NCBI GenBank assembly: GCA_034104345.1
Contig: JAXEDY010000024.1
Location: 1 to 35,336 of the forward strand
Length of the DNA stretch: 35,336 nucleotides
Direction: 5' to 3'
Source of the DNA: HGM11416 sp034104345
Lineage (GTDB): Bacteria > Bacillota > Clostridia > Christensenellales > Borkfalkiaceae
The notes beneath the pieces were generated by a model. The model did no database searches and had not been told where the DNA came from. It was given only the letters and a program-made list of their open reading frames with translations. A program made the position numbers and the translations under genes. Positions within the stretch are counted from its first letter, which is position 1, and each line of letters begins with the position of its first letter. This document shows, in pieces, positions 31,787 to 35,336 of the stretch.

Positions 31787-33274
31787 ATGGCAAAAATCGG
31801 CTTTGATAACGACAAATATTTAAAGATGCAATCGGAGCGCATTAAAGAGCGCATTTCGCATTTCGGCAAACTTTATATGGAATTCGGCGGAAAACTTTTC
31901 GACGATTTTCACGCTTCGCGCGTGCTTCCGGGATTTTTGCCCGACAGCAAACTTAAAATGCTTTTGTCGCTTAAAGACGAAGCCGAGCTTTTAGTGGTTA
32001 TCAACGCCAACGACATTATTTCGAACAAAGTCCGCAGCGATTTGGGAATTTCTTACGATCAAGACGTGTTGCGCCTTATCGACGCGTTCCGCTCGGTCGA
32101 TTTATACGTCGGCAGCGTAGTCGTAACTCAATACGTTCAAAGCGCCGACGTCGATTCGTTTATGGCACGGCTCGAAGGGCTTGGCATAAAAGTTTATAAG
32201 CACTACACCATAAAAGGCTATCCGTCTGACGTGGAATACATAGTAAGCGACGAAGGTTTCGGCAAAAACGATTACGTCGAAACCACCCGCAATCTCGTTG
32301 TGGTAACCGCCCCCGGTCCGGGCAGCGGCAAAATGGCGACCTGTTTAAGCCAGCTTTACCACGAAAACAAACGCGGCGTTAAAGCGGGATATGCCAAATT
32401 CGAAACATTCCCCGTTTGGAACCTGCCCTTAAAACACGCCGTAAACATAGCTTACGAAGCCGCCACCGCCGACCTTAACGACGTAAACATGATAGATCCG
32501 TTCCATCTTGAAGCCTATGGCACGCTTGCGGTCAACTATAACCGCGACGTCGAAATTTTCCCCGTGTTAAGCGCGACTTTTAACAAGATTTGGGGCGAAT
32601 GCCCTTATAAATCGCCAACCGACATGGGCGTTAACATGGCGGGCTATTGCATTTTCGATAACGATGCCGTAACCGCCGCTTCGGAACAAGAAATTATACG
32701 CAGATATTACTCGGCAAAATGCCGCCACCTGCAAAACGGCGAAAACAACGAAAACGAAATTTATAAAATCGAACTTTTATTAAAGCAGGCAAACATTTCT
32801 ATCGAAAAGCGCCCCGTAATTAAAGCCGCGCTTGAAAAAGCCGAAGAAAATTCGATGCCCGCAACCGCCTTAGAACTTCCCGACGGCAGAATAGTAACGG
32901 GCAAAACGTCGTCGCTTTTAGGCTCGTCGGCGGCAATGCTGTTAAACGCGCTTAAAGCGCTCGGCGATATTCCCGACGACGAACCTTTAATTTCGCCTTC
33001 GATAATCGAACCCGTTCAGCACCTTAAAATCGACCATCTTGGCAATTCGAACCCCCGTCTGCACACCGACGAAGTTTTGGTTGCGCTTTCGATTTGTGCG
33101 GTTTCGTCGCCCGTTGCCGAACACGCAATGGAACAACTCAACAAATTAAAGGGTTGCGAAATGCACAGTACCGTGCTTCTTGCCAACGTAGACTATACCA
33201 CCCTTAAACGCCTTGGCATACGAATCACATGCGAACCCAAATATCAGACCAAAAAACTTTACCACGCAAAATAA
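31787..33274 (+). CDS. DUF1846 (UPF0371) family protein
   Basis: The 495-residue protein begins MAKIGFDNDKYLKMQSERIK and contains VLPGFLPDSKLKMLLSLKDE, VTAPGPGSGKMATCLSQLYH, KYAKFETFPVWNLPLKHAVN and GVNMAGYCIFDNDAV, the hallmarks of the DUF1846 family, with normal full length. The GPGSGK segment resembles a nucleotide-binding loop. The function is not established. It stands alone with its own strong promoter and a rho-independent terminator (33338-33373), divergent from a TetR-type regulator. Confidence 0.95.
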   Translation: MAKIGFDNDKYLKMQSERIKERISHFGKLYMEFGGKLFDDFHASRVLPGFLPDSKLKMLLSLKDEAELLVVINANDIISNKVRSDLGISYDQDVLRLIDAFRSVDLYVGSVVVTQYVQSADVDSFMARLEGLGIKVYKHYTIKGYPSDVEYIVSDEGFGKNDYVETTRNLVVVTAPGPGSGKMATCLSQLYHENKRGVKAGYAKFETFPVWNLPLKHAVNIAYEAATADLNDVNMIDPFHLEAYGTLAVNYNRDVEIFPVLSATFNKIWGECPYKSPTDMGVNMAGYCIFDNDAVTAASEQEIIRRYYSAKCRHLQNGENNENEIYKIELLLKQANISIEKRPVIKAALEKAEENSMPATALELPDGRIVTGKTSSLLGSSAAMLLNALKALGDIPDDEPLISPSIIEPVQHLKIDHLGNSNPRLHTDEVLVALSICAVSSPVAEHAMEQLNKLKGCEMHSTVLLANVDYTTLKRLGIRITCEPKYQTKKLYHAK

Positions 33275-33337
33275 AAGTGCAACTTAAACGCAACTAACTC
33301 AAACTACGCGACAAGCGCAACTTAATTTTATAAAAGT

Positions 33338-33373
33338 AAAAACGGCAAGGATTTTTTAATCCCGCCGTTTTTT
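33338..33373. terminator. Bidirectional intrinsic terminator between DUF1846 and GDPD genes
   Basis: AAAAACGGC-aaGGAT and ATCCcGCCGTTTTTT form a hairpin with AAAAACGGC/GCCGTTTTT and GGAT/ATCC helices and a T run on the plus strand; the matching A run gives a T run on the minus strand. It serves two convergent genes. Confidence 0.85.
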
Positions 33374-33464
33374 GTTGTTGCGATTATTATAATAGGTTGT
33401 TATTCTGTTTTTGCCTTAAATTTTATTAAAAACTTTACTTTTCAGCCGTATAAACCGAAAAATT

Positions 33465-34184
33465 TTACTCTAAAATGTTGGTGGTTATAAAATCGACGCC
33501 CGATTCGATAAGTTTTTCGGCGGCGGATTTGTCGTCTACAGTCCAGCAGTTTACCTTTAAATTTGCCGCGTGAACTCTGTCTATAATCGATTTGTCGATG
33601 CGGTCGTAGCGCGCGTCTAATCCGAACCCGTATTCCGCGATAAAATCGATTACTTCGCCTGGGACGTCTCCCGTTAAATATTGAATGTCGGCGGTCTTTT
33701 CGGCTTTGCGCAAATGCACGAGATTTTCGCGATTGAACGAGATAACCGTAGTGTTTTCAAACTGCCCCGCGTCTTTTATAATTTTTACGATTTCGTCGAT
33801 TTTTTCGTTTTGGATGCGGAGTTTTAACTCTAAAACGGCGCGTTTGTTATATTTTTTGCAAACGTTAACATAGTCGATTAAATCGGGAAAAACAAGGTCG
33901 CTCCTTAACGTTTTTCCGTCGGTATCGAAAATTTTAACAGCCTTTATCTCGCTGTATGTGCTGTTTTCGATAACCATATCCACGCCGCTTACGCGTTTGA
34001 TATTGTCGTCGTGACAGATGATAAATTTGCCGTCTTTGGTAACGTGAACGTCGGTTTCGATGCCGTAATACGAACGCGAACCGGCTAAAACAAATGCGGG
34101 GCATGTGTTTTCCCGTTCGATGCCCGAAAGCCCGCGATGCGCTATGATTTTGCAATTTTTTCTGTCGATTTTAATGGTATCCAA
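33465..34184 (-). CDS. Glycerophosphodiester phosphodiesterase
   Basis: The 239-residue GDPD-type enzyme hydrolyses glycerophosphodiesters to glycerol-3-phosphate and an alcohol. Catalytic and metal-site residues are visible: AHRG (H16-R17-G18), ENT (25-27), E43 and D45 in GIETDVHVTKDG, and H58-D59 in ICHDDNIKR. The C-terminal part has LELKL, ISFNRENLVHLRKAEK and NCWTVDDKSAAEKLIESGVDFITTN, all typical. There is no signal peptide, so it is cytoplasmic. The start appears to be a TTG (34184-34182) with AAAGGA about 9 bases upstream; no in-frame ATG fits. Confidence 0.94.
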   Translation of the reverse strand: MDTIKIDRKNCKIIAHRGLSGIERENTCPAFVLAGSRSYYGIETDVHVTKDGKFIICHDDNIKRVSGVDMVIENSTYSEIKAVKIFDTDGKTLRSDLVFPDLIDYVNVCKKYNKRAVLELKLRIQNEKIDEIVKIIKDAGQFENTTVISFNRENLVHLRKAEKTADIQYLTGDVPGEVIDFIAEYGFGLDARYDRIDKSIIDRVHAANLKVNCWTVDDKSAAEKLIESGVDFITTNILE

Positions 34185-34416
34185 AATAATTATTCCTTTA
34201 TTGCCCGAAATAAAATAATTTTGTAAAAGTCTTTAATGCCGTTTATGCCCGTAAAGCGCCGAAAGCGTGAATGCAAAAAGCCGATTTACGCCATTAAAAC
34301 TTTTGCGATTTAAATTTTATCAGCGAAAATTCGTTTTGTCAAGCGTATGGCTGTTGCCCCGTCAAAAACATATAAAAACGCAAAAACATCTTATGCAAAA
34401 ACTGCCTAAAACATAC

Positions 34417-34460
34417 AAAAACCGCGCTATAGGTCGATTAACGGCTATTTCGCGGTTTTT
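34417..34460 (+). repeat. CTATAGG-loop repeat, copy 13 (perfect 10-bp hairpin)
   Basis: AAAAACCGCG, then CTATAGGTCGATTAACGGC and TATTT, then CGCGGTTTTT: a perfect 10-bp stem around the conserved core, with T runs on both strands. It lies about 80 bases before the MITE-like element and was probably the 3' end of the dehydrogenase gene before that insertion. Confidence 0.85.
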
Positions 34461-34540
34461 TATTTTCTTTGTTTTTAAGCGCCTTCAAACAAACGGGCTT
34501 CGCGACAAAACCGCCGCAAAACTTTCGCAAAAAACTATGC

Positions 34541-34836
34541 TTAGGGATTCCAATCGTTATCACTAACTATTTTTGCGGTAACAAATCGGTTTTTGCTGCG
34601 TTAAACTCCCATCAACGTACGTCAAGTACGATTTCGGTCGTTTGCCTTGCAAAAACCGTACCGCAAGCGGCGATTTCTTCTCCGCAAAAATGCGCAGCAC
34701 CGAAAAGAGCGTATTTTTTGATGATTTTCTGCGAGCGTGAACGAAGTTGTATCGGACATACTACGAGCGAACGGTCGCGGAAAATAACTAAAAAGCCGCC
34801 TTTTCGGTAATTAGTGATGACAAATGGAATCCCTAA
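34541..34836. mobile_element. MITE-like element, longer copy (296 bp)
   Basis: Perfect 12-bp terminal inverted repeats TTAGGGATTCCA and TGGAATCCCTAA bound a non-coding element; the inverted similarity extends into TCGTTATCACTAA/TTAGTGATGACA. A TA may be duplicated at the ends. Inside, CGGTTTTTGC...GCAAAAACCG forms an internal hairpin, and a block from AAGCGGCGATTTCTTCTCCG to the right end matches the copy at 10116-10353. No transposase and no believable protein is encoded. It ends 5 bases before the stop codon of the dehydrogenase gene. Confidence 0.8.
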
Positions 34837-34841
34837 CTCTA

Positions 34842-35336
34842 TTAAAATTTAACGGGCAACGGATTTTGCGCGTGCGCGGCTTCGATAACGTTTATAACCA
34901 TTGCCGCATGTTTTAAGGGCATTTTAAGTTCGGCGTTTTCGGTTATAACTTTATATGCGTTTTCGTAAACGGCGGCGGTGCCTACGTCGAACGCGGTGCC
35001 GTTATAAGTTCCGTTTTCTTCGTGCACGTTAAGTTTTTCGGTGCAATAAAGCGGATTGCCGTTTTCGTCTTCTAAAAAGTGTTCGATAACGGGGCGCGGC
35101 TCGTTTTCGTCGTCTTTATAATATTTTAAAGTATATTTGCCGGGTGTGCTTTTAAGCGTTCCGCGCGAACCCTGAACCTTGATGTTATAGTCGCTGAACG
35201 CGTCGGTCGAGTTCGCTTCGATGTCGACAAGCGGCTTATCGGGTGCGGCGAGCAGAATTTTAACGTAATCTTCGGCGTCGCCGCTGTAAGCGCGGTGTCG
35301 AGTTTAGAATAAACCACTTTTGTTTTTTCGTCGAAC
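34842..35336 (-). pseudogene. Gfo/Idh/MocA-type oxidoreductase, C-terminal part with a frameshift
   Basis: The minus-strand frame ending at 34842 encodes the C-terminal part of an NAD(P)-dependent sugar/inositol-type dehydrogenase: DIEANSTDAFSDYNIKVQGS, RGTLKSTPGKYTLKYY, LYCTEKLNVHEENG and a last helix VINVIEAAHAQNPLP, typical of the family's beta-sheet domain and C-terminal helix. Reading upstream, this frame hits a stop at 35304-35306. The preceding sequence makes sense only in another frame (FDEKTKVVYSKLDTA), which should run on into SGDAEDYVKILL. One base is missing, or two are extra, near 35285-35297. Either the gene is decaying or the sequence has an error. The N-terminal domain is beyond the right edge. 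Confidence 0.75.

Noticed and set aside
34469..34810. 113-codon plus-strand frame in the second MITE
   Set aside because: The frame merely runs through the non-coding inverted-repeat element; the first copy does not preserve it.

Overview
The window looks like a chromosomal segment of an anaerobic member of the Bacillota, class Clostridia, probably an uncultured gut-type lineage. The evidence is the prmA-mtaB-HIT-rpsU gene run, the pcrA-ligA pair, the adjacent TIGR03960-type radical SAM and DUF2344 genes, an FprA flavodiiron protein, formate-tetrahydrofolate ligase, Shine-Dalgarno sites of the GGAG/AAGGAG type, and sigma-A promoters with 17-18 base spacers. The family or genus cannot be fixed from sequence alone. 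No rRNA, tRNA, CRISPR array, transposase or phage gene was found.

Layout from left to right. (1) 1-465: N-terminal part of a cysteine-rich lipoprotein that runs off the left edge. (2) 466-1527: AT-rich gap ending in an array of 67-bp hairpin repeats. (3) 1528-4576: a complete amino-acid ABC importer operon (binding lipoprotein, permease, ATPase) on the minus strand. Its 440-base leader carries a lysine (L-box) riboswitch followed by an intrinsic terminator, so the substrate is very probably lysine. (4) 4990-6627: a GH20 beta-hexosaminidase. (5) 6755-8446 fhs and 8852-10036 fprA, divergent, each with a readable promoter. (6) 10363-13361: a secreted tyrosine-phosphatase-like enzyme and a large cell-surface protein; the surface protein appears to have lost one A right after its start codon. 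(7) 13630-15164: a small P-loop kinase translationally coupled to an EamA transporter. (8) 15326-18027: a radical SAM/SPASM enzyme beside a membrane lipoprotein whose tail carries a Cys-Ala-Cys-Ala-Cys-Ala-Cys run, a candidate modification system. (9) 18117-26799: housekeeping genes rng, DUF2344, TIGR03960-type radical SAM, ligA and pcrA. (10) 27140-30785: an unrecognised 148-aa protein, rpsU, HIT, mtaB and prmA (translation and tRNA/ribosome modification). (11) 30991-33274: a TetR-type regulator divergent from a DUF1846 gene. (12) 33465-34184: a glycerophosphodiester phosphodiesterase. (13) 34842 to the right edge: a frameshifted Gfo/Idh/MocA dehydrogenase.

The most unusual feature of the window is its intergenic DNA. 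At least 13 copies of a 35-45 bp element with the conserved core CTATAGGTCGATTATCGGC (or the variant CTATAAGCCCGTTATCG) lie mostly 0-65 bases past stop codons. Several form terminator-like hairpins in which the stem differs between copies but the loop is conserved. Two other non-coding families are present: a GGGCGA...TCGCCCCTACG hairpin (tandem array at 1146-1375, inverted pair at 26946-27026) and a 240-296 bp MITE-like element with terminal inverted repeats (10116-10353 and 34541-34836).

All assignments come from reading motifs and translations by eye. No database search or folding program was run.
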